DNA of 64,000 nucleotides from Paramylibacter ulvae (GCF_014652655.1 NZ_BMZF01000011.1:1-64000), one strand, 5' to 3'; counted from the stretch's first letter, positions 28,789-37,830 are shown. The notes: generated by a model from the sequence alone, not told the origin. Program-made: numbers and translations.

Positions 28789-30168
28789 ATGTTTGAAACG
28801 ATTGAAATACCCGTCTGGGCCGTATGGCTTGCTGGAATATTGGCATTAATTGCGGTGTTGGATCGTATTTTGATGCCCACGGTACAATGGTATTTTCATC
28901 GCCGATTGAACCGCACGGTCGAATTGTTGAACGAACGCCTGCAATTGAAAATCCCGAAATTCAAATTGACTGATCGCCATGTCATGGTGGATCGCTTGGT
29001 GAATGATCCGCTGGTGGTTGATGCCATATTAGAGGAATCGCGCACCGAACAAACCCCACTGGCCGTGATGGAACGCCGTGCGCGTAAATATGCGCGTGAA
29101 ATCGTGCCATCCTTTTCCGCCATCGGTTATTTTGGCTTTGCCTTTCGTGCCACGCGCTGGTTATCAACGCTGCTTTATAATGTTCACGTCAGCTATCAAG
29201 ACGAAACAGCGCTCAAGGATATTGATGCAGAGGCACGCGTTGTATTCGTAATGAACCATCGTTCCAACATGGATTACATCCTTGTGACCTATCTGTCCGC
29301 GTCACGCTCGGCACTGTCTTATGCAGTGGGTGAATGGGCGCGCGTGTGGCCGTTGAAACAAATCATCCGATCAACAGGTGCGTATTTTATCCGCCGTAAA
29401 TCGCGCGGCGATCTCTATCGCCGTGTGCTTGCGCGTTATGTGCAAATGGCAACAGAGGGCGGTGTGGCACAAGCGATTTTCCCAGAGGGTGGGTTAACCC
29501 GTACAGGCGGGCTGCAACCTGCAAAACTGGGGTTGCTCAATTACATCGTGTCCGATTTCGATCCCGCAAACCACCGCGATATTTTATTCGTACCAGTTGG
29601 CGTGAATTATGATCGCGTGATCGAGGATCGCGTGATGCTGGACGCAGGGCAGGGCAAACGCGTTTCGCTCTTTGGCAAACTGGCCGCGATTTTTCATGCG
29701 ATAAAATGGTATTTCTGGCTTCGTTTTGTGACGAAATTCAAACGCTTTGGCCATGCGGGTGTCTCGTTTGGTAAACCGGTATCACTGGTGGAATTTCTGG
29801 GCAAATCCAAGGGGCGCGTGACCGATCGAACCATTGGGCGCTTGGGCAAAGAATTATTGGCAAAGGTCGGGGATATCGTGCCCGTTGTGCCCATGGCACT
29901 GGTCGCGCGCGTATTTTTACGCAATGCGTCAACGGGGCTCACACTTGCAGAAATCATCACAGAATCACAAATTGAATTGGGTCTGTTGCGTGATCAGGGC
30001 GCGTTGATTGGTCTGACAGACGCCGAAATGGAACAGGGCATCACATTTGGTATTCAAATGCTCAAACGTCGTCATATCCTCGCGCAAAGTGGTGATAAAT
30101 TCGCCCTGATCCCCGATCAGGCGGAAATCATGCAATATTACGCCAACTCGCTGGCGGATGTGGGTTAA
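28789..30168 (+). CDS. PlsB-like glycerol-3-phosphate/lysophosphatidate acyltransferase, 459 aa
   Basis: A membrane acyltransferase for phospholipid synthesis. One N-terminal helix (WAVWLAGILALIAVLDRIL) is followed by a soluble domain with FVMNHRSNMDYILV, the HX4D catalytic motif. GAYFIRRKSRGDLYRRVL is the second block and AIFPEGGLTRTG the glycerol-phosphate-binding block. The last 150 residues are a regulatory-like C-terminal region. The arrangement is closer to PlsB-type GPAT than to the short PlsC. No good ribosome-binding site precedes the ATG. It is divergent from the aldo/keto reductase. Confidence 0.88.
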   Translation: MFETIEIPVWAVWLAGILALIAVLDRILMPTVQWYFHRRLNRTVELLNERLQLKIPKFKLTDRHVMVDRLVNDPLVVDAILEESRTEQTPLAVMERRARKYAREIVPSFSAIGYFGFAFRATRWLSTLLYNVHVSYQDETALKDIDAEARVVFVMNHRSNMDYILVTYLSASRSALSYAVGEWARVWPLKQIIRSTGAYFIRRKSRGDLYRRVLARYVQMATEGGVAQAIFPEGGLTRTGGLQPAKLGLLNYIVSDFDPANHRDILFVPVGVNYDRVIEDRVMLDAGQGKRVSLFGKLAAIFHAIKWYFWLRFVTKFKRFGHAGVSFGKPVSLVEFLGKSKGRVTDRTIGRLGKELLAKVGDIVPVVPMALVARVFLRNASTGLTLAEIITESQIELGLLRDQGALIGLTDAEMEQGITFGIQMLKRRHILAQSGDKFALIPDQAEIMQYYANSLADVG

Positions 30169-30257
30169 ACATCGCGACAAATTGCCAAAAGGGATCGCGT
30201 GACTCTGGTTTCAACGCTCGGTATAAGGCGCCAAAATCAACCCACACGAGACGTAAA

Positions 30258-31172
30258 ATGATCAAAGTATTTGGCCACAAGGCACCCGACACAGACGCAA
30301 CTGGTTCTGCCATTATCTGGGCATGGTACCAAACCGAAAAAGGCAACGCCGCCACGCCATATGTATTGGGCGAACCCAACACAGAGGCTGCATTTGTTTT
30401 GAACAAATGGGGATATGAACGCCCTGCGATTTTGGAAAATGTTGGTGCGGGTGATGATGTGATCATCGTTGATACAAACAACCCTGCCGAATTGCCCGAA
30501 GGTGTGAACGATGCCAGCATCATTGAAATCATCGACCACCATTTGTTAGTGGGTGGTTTGAAAACCAACCAGCCGATCAATATCACCGTCAAACCCGTTG
30601 CATCCACGGCCACAATCATGGCTGGCATGATGGGTGATGATTTGGCATCCGCACCAACAGGTATCAAAGGTTTGATCCTGTCTTGTATCCTGTCTGACAC
30701 GCTGGAATTTCGCAGCCCAACAACAACAGATGTTGACGTGGCATTGGCAAAATCGCTGGCGTCCGATTTGGACTTGGATATCACAACATATGCGGGTGAA
30801 ATGTTCGCAGCGAAATCAGATGTATCGCATTTTTCAGACGCTGAATTGCTCCGCCTTGACAGCAAACAATACGATGTCGCCGATAAATCGTTTCGTGTTT
30901 CTGTGTTGGAAACAACCAGCCCGGCAACCGTTTTGTCCCGCAAGGACAGCCTGATTGAAACAATGGTTCCTGTGGCATCAGAGGATGGCGTTGATCAGGT
31001 TTTGTTGTTTGTCGTTGATATCCTCAAGCAAGAGGCAACACTGTTGGTTCCAAATGATTTGGTGAAAAACTTGGCCACAGCATCATTTGGCGTTGATGTA
31101 TCCGGTGACACTGTTGTGCTGTCTGGGGTTGTTTCACGCAAAAAGCAAATCATTCCTAACTTGAAAATGTAA
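30258..31172 (+). CDS. ppaC: Manganese-dependent inorganic pyrophosphatase, 304 aa
   Basis: A family II pyrophosphatase that hydrolyses diphosphate to phosphate. The N-terminal DHH domain has GHKAPDTDATGSA (His, Asp, Asp metal ligands), VIIVDTNN and IIEIIDHHLLVG (the DHH motif). The C-terminal domain ends in SGVVSRKKQIIPNLK, the SRKKQ substrate-binding motif. Length and motifs are canonical. Two terminators follow within 115 bases. Confidence 0.96.
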   Translation: MIKVFGHKAPDTDATGSAIIWAWYQTEKGNAATPYVLGEPNTEAAFVLNKWGYERPAILENVGAGDDVIIVDTNNPAELPEGVNDASIIEIIDHHLLVGGLKTNQPINITVKPVASTATIMAGMMGDDLASAPTGIKGLILSCILSDTLEFRSPTTTDVDVALAKSLASDLDLDITTYAGEMFAAKSDVSHFSDAELLRLDSKQYDVADKSFRVSVLETTSPATVLSRKDSLIETMVPVASEDGVDQVLLFVVDILKQEATLLVPNDLVKNLATASFGVDVSGDTVVLSGVVSRKKQIIPNLKM

Positions 31173-31191
31173 TAAAGCTCTGGGTTGAATA

Positions 31192-31225
31192 CCTTGGCGG
31201 GTCATTTGCGATCCGCCAAGGTTTT
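31192..31225 (+). terminator. Terminator-like hairpin after ppaC
   Basis: CCTTGGCGG and CCGCCAAGG pair around a 12-base loop, followed by TTTT. The same CTTGGCGG arm sequence is used in the hairpin after the ABC transporter gene at 48290. Confidence 0.7.
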
Positions 31226-31256
31226 GAATCTTTTAAAATCAACGTGTTAAATGTGC

Positions 31257-31286
31257 ATACCCCGCTTTTTTGGGGTATTTTTTTTT
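31257..31286 (+). terminator. Strong intrinsic terminator
   Basis: ATACCCC and GGGGTAT pair around an 8-base loop, followed by eight T. It isolates the quorum-sensing module from ppaC. Confidence 0.88.
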
Positions 31287-31326
31287 CGCCTTTCGATGCG
31301 TAATACTGAATAGATAAGAAGACCGC

Positions 31327-31343
31327 GTTAACGTTCCGTTAAC
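31327..31343. promoter_or_regulatory. GTTAAC dyad upstream of the luxR unit
   Basis: GTTAACG and CGTTAAC form a perfect inverted repeat with a 3-base centre, 24 bases before the small ORF that precedes luxR. The half-site GTTAAC is shared with the 20-bp dyad ahead of luxI at 32290, which suggests that the same regulator binds both. Confidence 0.5.
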
Positions 31344-31366
31344 CTTTGTAACAGAGGCTGCAAAAA

Positions 31367-31570
31367 ATGAACCACGACTGGATGCTGGATGTACTAGAGG
31401 ATCTCAAATCGTTTGCGAATACACACGAATTGGAACGCCTTGCCGAACATCTTGACAGCACGCTAAACGTCGCGGAATCAGATTTGGCCACCTTTGGTGG
31501 TGCTACAAGGGTACAAAAACGGAATGGATCAAGACTTGTTGGCGTTCATCCATCGCGTCGAACGTGCTGA
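31367..31570 (+). CDS. Small acidic protein upstream of luxR, 67 aa
   Basis: GAGG lies about eight bases ahead of the ATG. The N-terminal 45 residues, MNHDWMLDVLEDLKSFANTH then ELERLAEHLDSTLNVAESDL, form two amphipathic helices and look like a genuine conserved small protein of the type found next to luxR genes in roseobacters. The last 25 residues (TRVQKRNGSRLVGVHPSRRTC) run into the luxR coding region in another frame and have a different, basic composition, so the natural stop may have been lost by a frameshift. A regulatory or antiactivator role is a guess from position. Confidence 0.5.
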   Translation: MNHDWMLDVLEDLKSFANTHELERLAEHLDSTLNVAESDLATFGGATRVQKRNGSRLVGVHPSRRTC

Positions 31571-32237
31571 AACAATTGAAACGCTCTTTGACTGTGTCAA
31601 AGACATTCGGCGTATTTTTGGCGTAAACCACGCAATCTATCATTCCATTCAGTGGCATGGCGAAACATTCGCCTTGGCCACTTATTCGGCTGAATGGCAC
31701 GAATATTATGGCGGCGAACAACTGTATTTGATTGATCCCGTTGTCATCAACGCATTCAAACGGTTTCACCCATACAATTGGAAATCACTGGATTGGGATA
31801 CACGCAAAGGGCGTAAATTGCTCCAAGATGCGATTACGATGGGTGTGGGAAACCAAGGGCTATCGTTTCCCATCCGTGGCCCGAATGGCGAATTGGCGCT
31901 CTTTTCTGTTAGCCATAACGCCGATGATGAAACCTGGCAAAAATTCATCGAAGATCATCGCGCCGATCTGATGTTGATCGGTTATTTTTTTCACAAAGCC
32001 GCGCGGCGTCTGGTCATATCGCGTGATCTGGGCGATCCTGTTGCCTTGTCCCCACGAGAGATGGAAACGCTCACACTTCTTGCACTTGGGTTAAACCGCG
32101 CAACGATTGCGCAAAACCTGCAAATTTCGGAACACACGTTGCGCGGATATATTGAATCTTCGCGTATAAAACTCAGCGCAAATAACACCACCCACGCGGT
32201 TTCAAGCGCCATGGCACGTGGCTTAATTTCGCTGTAA
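31524..32237 (+). CDS. LuxR family autoinducer-binding transcriptional regulator, 237 aa
   Basis: A quorum-sensing activator or repressor. The N-terminal autoinducer domain (about 15-160) carries the expected aromatic and acidic pocket residues: Trp and Tyr in EWHEYYGG, the Asp-Pro pair in LYLIDPVV and a Trp in PYNWKSLDW. The C-terminal LuxR helix-turn-helix runs from LSPREMETLTLLALGLN through IAQNLQISEHTLRGYIESSRIKL. The ATG at 31524 is used; an upstream TTG frame at 31494 only lengthens the start and overlaps the small ORF more. luxI follows after 106 bases containing a lux-box-like dyad. Confidence 0.92.
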   Translation: MDQDLLAFIHRVERAETIETLFDCVKDIRRIFGVNHAIYHSIQWHGETFALATYSAEWHEYYGGEQLYLIDPVVINAFKRFHPYNWKSLDWDTRKGRKLLQDAITMGVGNQGLSFPIRGPNGELALFSVSHNADDETWQKFIEDHRADLMLIGYFFHKAARRLVISRDLGDPVALSPREMETLTLLALGLNRATIAQNLQISEHTLRGYIESSRIKLSANNTTHAVSSAMARGLISL

Positions 32238-32289
32238 CACGTTAAATTTAAATAAAAATTTCATCAAAAATCCAAACCACCGTACGCTA

Positions 32290-32309
32290 TGGTTAACAGC
32301 CCTTAACCA
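32290..32309 (+). promoter_or_regulatory. lux-box-like 20-bp inverted repeat upstream of luxI
   Basis: TGGTTAA and TTAACCA form a perfect dyad with a 6-base centre, giving exactly the 20-bp length of a lux box. It ends 34 bases before the luxI start codon. The sequence differs from the Vibrio consensus, but lux boxes vary between lineages. It shares the GTTAA half with the dyad ahead of the luxR unit. Confidence 0.65.
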
Positions 32310-32343
32310 CGATCGCGTTAGCACCTCCCTATGGAGGATTATC

Positions 32344-32976
32344 ATGCTAACCTATCTTTACGCTGACCAACTTGCTCAACAAACTAAGCTGCACAATTCA
32401 ATGTTTACCGATCGCGCGTGGCAATTCCGCCAACGGTTGAAATGGGATGTGGATGTGGATGCCACCGGGTTTGAACGTGACGAATACGATGATATGAACC
32501 CGCTTTATGCGATCTGGCGAAAACCAGATGGCACGCATGGCGGGTCAATGCGCGCGATGCCCACGTCGGGGCGTTGCATGGTGAATGAACATTTTTCAAA
32601 CGTTGCAGGGCGCAAAATCAGTGACCCCAAAATATGGGAAAGCACGCGGTTTTGTTTGTCCCCTGATCTGGGTGAACAGGCGGGGCGCATATCGGCCGCA
32701 TTGATGCTGGCGGGGTGTGAAATTGGCATTGGCATGGGGCTTGATCGGGCGGTTGGGGTGTTTGATCCGCGCATGGTGCGCATTTATCGCCGCCTTGGGT
32801 GGCCGCCTGAAATCTTGGGCACAACGGGTGCAGGGCGCGATAAAATCTATGTCGGGCTGTGGGATTTTTCCCAAACCGTGCGCCACAGATTGGCACAAAA
32901 TGCGGGCGTATCACCACAAATATCTACGCTGTGGTTCGAACGTGCGTTTGGCGGGGTAAAAACCATCGCCGCATAA
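32344..32976 (+). CDS. Acyl-homoserine-lactone synthase (LuxI family), 210 aa
   Basis: Makes the acyl-homoserine lactone signal from SAM and acyl-ACP. The invariant residues are at nearly canonical positions: Arg24, Phe28 and Trp34 in DRAWQFRQRLKW, Asp46 and Asp49 in RDEYDD, Arg70 in GSMRAMP, and Glu99 and Arg102 in WESTRF. GGAGG precedes the start. The following region (PDLGEQAGRISAALMLAGCEIG) is also typical of roseobacter LuxI proteins. The acyl chain length cannot be read from the sequence. Confidence 0.94.
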   Translation: MLTYLYADQLAQQTKLHNSMFTDRAWQFRQRLKWDVDVDATGFERDEYDDMNPLYAIWRKPDGTHGGSMRAMPTSGRCMVNEHFSNVAGRKISDPKIWESTRFCLSPDLGEQAGRISAALMLAGCEIGIGMGLDRAVGVFDPRMVRIYRRLGWPPEILGTTGAGRDKIYVGLWDFSQTVRHRLAQNAGVSPQISTLWFERAFGGVKTIAA

Positions 32977-33039
32977 CGCTTGGTGCTGGTGCATTTTTCA
33001 TCGGCGGGTTAGGTTGGCGAAAAACGACAGGACCCGCCA

Positions 33040-34557
33040 ATGCAATACTCCGACGACCAAGCCGCCGCATATGACGCGGTGACAACGGCACTTTTGGCCG
33101 CGGGCGTTGATATCGAAAACGAAGTCCTATTGCCCGAGGCCTCCGCAGGGTTCCAAATGATGGCGATTTTGGGCAAGGCGGGGTCGGGCAAAACCCTATT
33201 GCTCGCCAAGTTGGCAGAGGCACTGAATGGCGCTGGCGTTGATATCATTTCGGGCGACTACGAGGGAAAATCGCGCAAAGATCGGCGCACCTTGGCCATC
33301 CTTGCCCCCACGAATAAGGCCGCATCGGTGTTGCGCAATCGCGGCGTTGCCGCCACCACAATCCACCGCATTTTATACACGCCTGTTTATGACCCTGAAT
33401 ATGAAAAAATCGCCGAATGGCTGGAAGGGCGGGGTGAACGCCCCAAGGTGGAAGGGCTGACAGATGCCGCCCTTGATCGTGCCGCTGCGTTTTATGCGTT
33501 GAATAAATCCATCCCAGGGGCGATGGCCACGGCGGGTTTGCGCGGGTCTGATTTTATCACGGGCTGGAAACGGCGCGAAGACCCGCTTGATATCGGTTTC
33601 ATCGACGAAAGCTCGATGTTGGACGACAAGCAAATGGATGACCTAAAGGAAATATTTACCACACTCGTTCTGTTTGGGGATCCAGCACAGCTCGCCCCCG
33701 TGGGGCAGAGCGGATCCATGGCGTTCGAAAGCATTCGCGACAGCCGCAAAATGTTTCTTAACCGCATTCACCGACAGGCCGATGATAACCCGATCCTTGA
33801 TCTCGCCCACGCTCTTGGTGATGAGAGCCTGACATTCGATCAGTTTGAACGCATGATCGAAACCGCCGCGGCAAAAGATGATCGCGTCGTGCTCGCCCCC
33901 AGTGTTCAGGCCAGCTTGATGGCGCGATCCCCTGTGTTGGTCTGGCGCAATGCCACACGTATTCGCCTTATCCATGCGTTTCGCAACGCATATGGTGCCC
34001 CGCCTGATATGTTGTTGGAGGGCGAACCATTGATTTGCGATGGGATCGAGTTGCCCGCCAAACACCGCAAAAAACGTATTGATTTAGAAGCACGCGGCCT
34101 GATCAAAGGTGCGCAATGTGTGTATCTTGGTGCAGGGAAAAAGGTTGGGTTTTCCCGCCTGCATGTTCTGGGCGCAGAAGACCCTCAAGTTTCCGCCGCC
34201 ACCATTATCAAAATCGAAATGCCTGACGAGGATGAACCGTTTATCCCATCGGCTGCGCGTATGGGCGCGGCATTCGTTCATGGTGCGGCCTGTACCATTC
34301 ACAAGGCTCAGGGTTCACAATGGGATGATGTTCAGGTGTTCGCCCCCGATATTTACGCCGCCAGCCGCGCAGGGCGCATGGAGGCAGGGATACCATTGTG
34401 GAAACGCTTGGCCTATGTCGCAATCACACGCGCATCCGAACGATTGTTCTGGGTGAAACGATACCGTCTGGCGCGCCCCGATGCTCCGTTGACGGTGGCT
34501 GATCTGCGCCAAACAACACCCGCTGAATTGGTGTTACAAGCACCCGATGCTGGTTAG
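33040..34557 (+). CDS. RecD-like/ATP-dependent helicase, 505 aa
   Basis: A superfamily 1 helicase. Walker A is in AILGKAGSGKTLLLAKLAEAL, motif Ia in LAPTNKAASVLRNRG, Walker B in IGFIDESSML, motif III in VLFGDPAQLAPVGQ, and motif IV/V in ACTIHKAQGSQWDDV. Motif VI is in LAYVAITRASERLFWV. The set matches the RecD/Dda-like group without the extra domains of RecD itself. It probably acts in DNA repair or replication restart. It begins 63 bases after luxI and could be on its transcript, but no functional link is apparent. Confidence 0.9.
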   Translation: MQYSDDQAAAYDAVTTALLAAGVDIENEVLLPEASAGFQMMAILGKAGSGKTLLLAKLAEALNGAGVDIISGDYEGKSRKDRRTLAILAPTNKAASVLRNRGVAATTIHRILYTPVYDPEYEKIAEWLEGRGERPKVEGLTDAALDRAAAFYALNKSIPGAMATAGLRGSDFITGWKRREDPLDIGFIDESSMLDDKQMDDLKEIFTTLVLFGDPAQLAPVGQSGSMAFESIRDSRKMFLNRIHRQADDNPILDLAHALGDESLTFDQFERMIETAAAKDDRVVLAPSVQASLMARSPVLVWRNATRIRLIHAFRNAYGAPPDMLLEGEPLICDGIELPAKHRKKRIDLEARGLIKGAQCVYLGAGKKVGFSRLHVLGAEDPQVSAATIIKIEMPDEDEPFIPSAARMGAAFVHGAACTIHKAQGSQWDDVQVFAPDIYAASRAGRMEAGIPLWKRLAYVAITRASERLFWVKRYRLARPDAPLTVADLRQTTPAELVLQAPDAG

Positions 34558-34788
34558 CGTACGCATCACTTACGCAATCCTAATCATAATCAGGGTATAA
34601 CATCCCCGACGTCAAAACGTGGTACGATCCTGCACATGCGGGATTTTCCGATTATCACTGGTGAGTGGGATTAAAACCCCAATGGGAACAGGTTCGACAG
34701 ACCTGATATACACAACCACAATGGTGGGCCCGCCTTTATCATTATTTACACAAACCCCGCCGCCAAATTGGGCCGTGGGGCGTTTGTG

Positions 34789-36672
34789 CTAAAATACGAT
34801 ATTCATCATCACCATGGACACGATTAAAAACAGCACGGTCATCATCCCGCCTGTGCGCAAGAAATCCGTCACTTTGTAACCACCTGGACCCATGATCAGC
34901 GCGTTCACCTGATGGGTTGGGATTAGGAATGAATTGGATGTGGAAATCGCCACGGTCAGCGCGAAAATTGCAGGATCACCACCCGCCGCCAATGCAATGC
35001 TTATGGCCAGTGGCACCAACAACACTGTTGCGCCCACATTGGACATCACGAGCGTGAATATGGTGGCAAGGATCGCAACACCCACTTGCAGTGCCCAAAT
35101 CGGCCAACCATCCAACAGGAACAACACCTGTTGCGCAATCCATTCCGCCGTGCCGGTGGTTTGCACGGCCTGTCCCAGCGGGATCAAACTTGCCAGCAAA
35201 AACACGGTGTTCCAACCAACGGCATTATACGCCTCGTCGATGTTCAAAACCTTGGTGGTGATCATGCCAACCGCACCGACCAATAAACACAAGGATAAGC
35301 GCACATCGCTAAATAAAATAAGCCCCAGCGCAATCAGGAAAAATACCAATGCCCAGCCAACCTTGTGCGGGCGCAGCTCTTCTTGTGGGTAATCGGATGT
35401 AACGATCACAAAATTCTTGTCATCCTTTAGGCGTGTCAGGCTTTCCCATTCGGTATGCACAACCAAGGTGTCGCCCACCTGAAATGGGATCGTGCCGATA
35501 CGCGTGGATTCATGTTCTTGGGTTTCAACATGGCTAAATGTTTCCTCGCCGCGGTGAATGGCAAGCAAGCTAATCCCAAGGGTTGCGCGAAAACGGCGTT
35601 CACGCGCGGTGGTGCCAATAATGTTGGAATCGGGTGGAATAACCAATTCCGCCACACCTGATTTTGTCGCGGCAACGTCTTCGGCAAACACTTCCAATTT
35701 GTCCAACAGGTTCAAACCGTAAGTGTCGCACATCTCTTGGATCACCTTGCGCCGCCCCAAAATCGCCAAACGACAGGGCGTTTCAATTGGGTTGGTCAAC
35801 ACGGGTGGAAAAACCTTGTTGCCGTTGTGATAATACCCAATCACATACAGATGATGCGCATCGCAAATATCGCCCAATGCTTCGCCTACCAACAGGTTGC
35901 CCTTGGGAATTTCGACCTCACATATATCGGCCTTTAACCCATAAACGCGCTTCATATATTCCTTCATTGATTGGCCAGATGCACCATTTGTTCGCGATGG
36001 TTTGTTGGGCAACACCCAGCGACCAAATAATACGAAATACAAAATCCCCGTCAAAACCAATGATGCGCCAACAGGGGTGACGGCGAATAATTCAAACGGT
36101 TCCATCTGCGCATTACTGGGCAAATCCTTGTTCGCCGTCACGATCAAATCGTTCAACAAGATTAACGGCGAGGATCCCACCATCGTCATTGTGCCGCCCA
36201 AAATCGCACAAAACCCCATAGGCATTAACAATCTGCTCATCGGCACTTCTGTACGTGCGGAAATGCGGCTCACGACGGGCACGAACAATGCCGCCGCCCC
36301 AACATTTTGCAAGAAACTGGAAATAAACCCAACCGTGCCAGAAATCACGGGTATAATGCGCTTTTCGGTACTGCCACCATATTTCAAAATCATTGAGGCC
36401 ACCTTGGACATCAATCCAGTTTTATCCAGCCCCGCACCGATAATCATCACCGCAATAATTGAAATCACCGCATTGGATGCAAACCCATCAAACAGATGCG
36501 TGACATCCGCCAGATTTTGAAGCCCAGGCAAGTAACTTAACCCCCCCAACAAAACCATGACCATGATCGCGGCCAGATCGACACGCACAATTTCGGAAAT
36601 AAACAGAAAAACGGTAAAGCCAATGATGCATAAAACGGCAATCATTTCAGTGGTCAGGGTGATGGTATCCAT
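34789..36672 (-). CDS. SLC13/DASS-type anion transporter with TrkA-C domains, 627 aa
   Basis: An inner-membrane carrier for dicarboxylates, sulfate or other anions. There are about eleven hydrophobic helices in two halves. The conserved DASS/CitT motifs appear in the first half as GAAALFVPVVSRISARTEVPMSR and in the second as SNVGATVLLVPLAISIA. Between them, at about 220-400, lie two TrkA-C (RCK_C) domains (for example EVEIPKGNLLVGEALGD, ELVIPPDSNIIGTTARERRF). This layout is the YfbS/SLC13-type permease. Substrate unknown. A TTGTATACAA palindrome lies 75 bases upstream of the start. The 230-base gap to the helicase holds no gene; I see only weak hairpins there. Confidence 0.9.
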   Translation of the reverse strand: MDTITLTTEMIAVLCIIGFTVFLFISEIVRVDLAAIMVMVLLGGLSYLPGLQNLADVTHLFDGFASNAVISIIAVMIIGAGLDKTGLMSKVASMILKYGGSTEKRIIPVISGTVGFISSFLQNVGAAALFVPVVSRISARTEVPMSRLLMPMGFCAILGGTMTMVGSSPLILLNDLIVTANKDLPSNAQMEPFELFAVTPVGASLVLTGILYFVLFGRWVLPNKPSRTNGASGQSMKEYMKRVYGLKADICEVEIPKGNLLVGEALGDICDAHHLYVIGYYHNGNKVFPPVLTNPIETPCRLAILGRRKVIQEMCDTYGLNLLDKLEVFAEDVAATKSGVAELVIPPDSNIIGTTARERRFRATLGISLLAIHRGEETFSHVETQEHESTRIGTIPFQVGDTLVVHTEWESLTRLKDDKNFVIVTSDYPQEELRPHKVGWALVFFLIALGLILFSDVRLSLCLLVGAVGMITTKVLNIDEAYNAVGWNTVFLLASLIPLGQAVQTTGTAEWIAQQVLFLLDGWPIWALQVGVAILATIFTLVMSNVGATVLLVPLAISIALAAGGDPAIFALTVAISTSNSFLIPTHQVNALIMGPGGYKVTDFLRTGGMMTVLFLIVSMVMMNIVF

Positions 36673-36746
36673 GTTCTCTCACAGGTAAATCGCATTGATT
36701 CACCTATAGGCTAGCTGGCATAGTGGAGCAAGGACTCTGCTTGTAT

Positions 36747-36760
36747 TTTTGTATACAAAA
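36747..36760. promoter_or_regulatory. TTTTGTATACAAAA palindrome upstream of the SLC13 gene
   Basis: A perfect 14-bp palindrome lies 75-88 bases ahead of the SLC13 start and just beyond the rimI stop. TTGTATACAA-like sites are frequent targets of FadR/VanR-type GntR repressors. No regulator gene is adjacent, so the binding protein is unknown. Confidence 0.45.
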
Positions 36761-36775
36761 GTGGCGATCTGCTAT

Positions 36776-37189
36776 TCACAAAATCACTTTTCGCATCACC
36801 AGCGCATCTATTTTGCGCAGATCTGGGGTTTGATAATACCCTTTGCGTGTTCCCGCCATGTCAAAGTTGAACCGATGATAAAGCGCAATCGCGCCTTGGT
36901 TTTCAGAGCTGACCTCTAAAAACACCTCGGACACGTTATGTGAGTTGAGATGGGCATCAAATGCCCGCATCAATGTGGTGGCAATGCCGTTGCGCCGTGC
37001 GCGGGGTAACACCGCGATGGTTAATAATTCCGCCTCATCGGCAACGATGCGCCCCATGATAAACCCATCACGCGCGGTGCAAATAAACACGCCTTTGCTG
37101 GCGAGCAGGGCATCAAATTCGGTTGCCGACCATGGGCGCGGGGTTTGAAAACACGCGGCGTGTATCGATGCGAGTTCTGTCGCGTCCAT
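36776..37189 (-). CDS. rimI: Ribosomal protein S18 alanine N-acetyltransferase (GNAT), 137 aa
   Basis: A GNAT acetyltransferase. MDATELASIHAACFQTPRPWSATEF starts the fold. LLTIAVLPRARRNGIATTLMRAF is the acetyl-CoA loop (R-x-x-G-x-A/G), and EVFLEVSSENQGAIALYHRFNF is the C-terminal signature with the family Asn and Tyr. The start codon overlaps the tsaB stop (TAATG). The tsaB-rimI order is a widespread bacterial arrangement and supports the name. Confidence 0.9.
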   Translation of the reverse strand: MDATELASIHAACFQTPRPWSATEFDALLASKGVFICTARDGFIMGRIVADEAELLTIAVLPRARRNGIATTLMRAFDAHLNSHNVSEVFLEVSSENQGAIALYHRFNFDMAGTRKGYYQTPDLRKIDALVMRKVIL

Positions 37190-37830
37190 TACAATATCGT
37201 GGGCAGGGGATCGGATGAAACAGCCGCATCTGCATCGCGCAGATATAATGGCGCGGGGCGCGGGTTATCATCATCAAATCGGTCATGCGCCAAATATGCC
37301 GTTGCCAACGCAATGCTGTGTTTTGGCAATTGGGCTATTTTGAAACGTTCAATAAGATCAACATCTTGTGGCGCAAGGATGATCTGTTCCTGATCACCCG
37401 ACATTTCATCAACCGCGATCATTTTGGGATCATTGGTTGCTTTGCCAGCGTGAAATTCTTGTGTGTAAATACGTGCACGCCGTGCATCCAAAACGATCTG
37501 GTTCACACCCGTTGCACCATATGCCATTGCCGCCAGTCGTGATATGCCAATGGCGGGAATATTGCGTGCCAACGCCAATCCACGCGCGGCGGATACGGAT
37601 ATGCGCACACCTGTGAAATTACCGGGGCCCACACCCACGCCAATCGCGCCTAGATCGTCATATGTGTGACCTGTATCGGTTAACACCTGTTCGATCAGTG
37701 GGAACAGACGTTCGGCCTGACCCTTGGTCATGGGTTCGGCCACATCGGCCAAAACCCGATCGCCCAAAACCAAAGCGACCGCGCAATGCGCGGCCGATGT
37801 ATCAAATGCCAATATCAGCTTAGGCGGCAA
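37189..37830 (-). CDS. tsaB: tRNA threonylcarbamoyladenosine biosynthesis protein TsaB, 213 aa
   Basis: A partner of TsaD in t6A37 modification of ANN-decoding tRNAs. KLILAFDTSAAHCAVAL is the ASKHA phosphate-1 motif, and GVGVGPGNFTGVRISVSAARGLAL is the hallmark TsaB/TsaD block. The length is slightly short for the family but complete. The start is a TTG at 37830, inside the last codons of nfuA, with AGAGGT eight bases ahead. It is coupled to nfuA upstream and rimI downstream. Confidence 0.92.
   Translation of the reverse strand: MPPKLILAFDTSAAHCAVALVLGDRVLADVAEPMTKGQAERLFPLIEQVLTDTGHTYDDLGAIGVGVGPGNFTGVRISVSAARGLALARNIPAIGISRLAAMAYGATGVNQIVLDARRARIYTQEFHAGKATNDPKMIAVDEMSGDQEQIILAPQDVDLIERFKIAQLPKHSIALATAYLAHDRFDDDNPRPAPLYLRDADAAVSSDPLPTIL

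Noticed and set aside
34558-34788. Convergent terminator between the helicase and SLC13 genes
   Set aside because: Several weak dyads are present (for example ATCC/GGAT near 34628 and CAAACCCC/GGGGCGTTTG near 34750), but none has a solid stem plus T-run.
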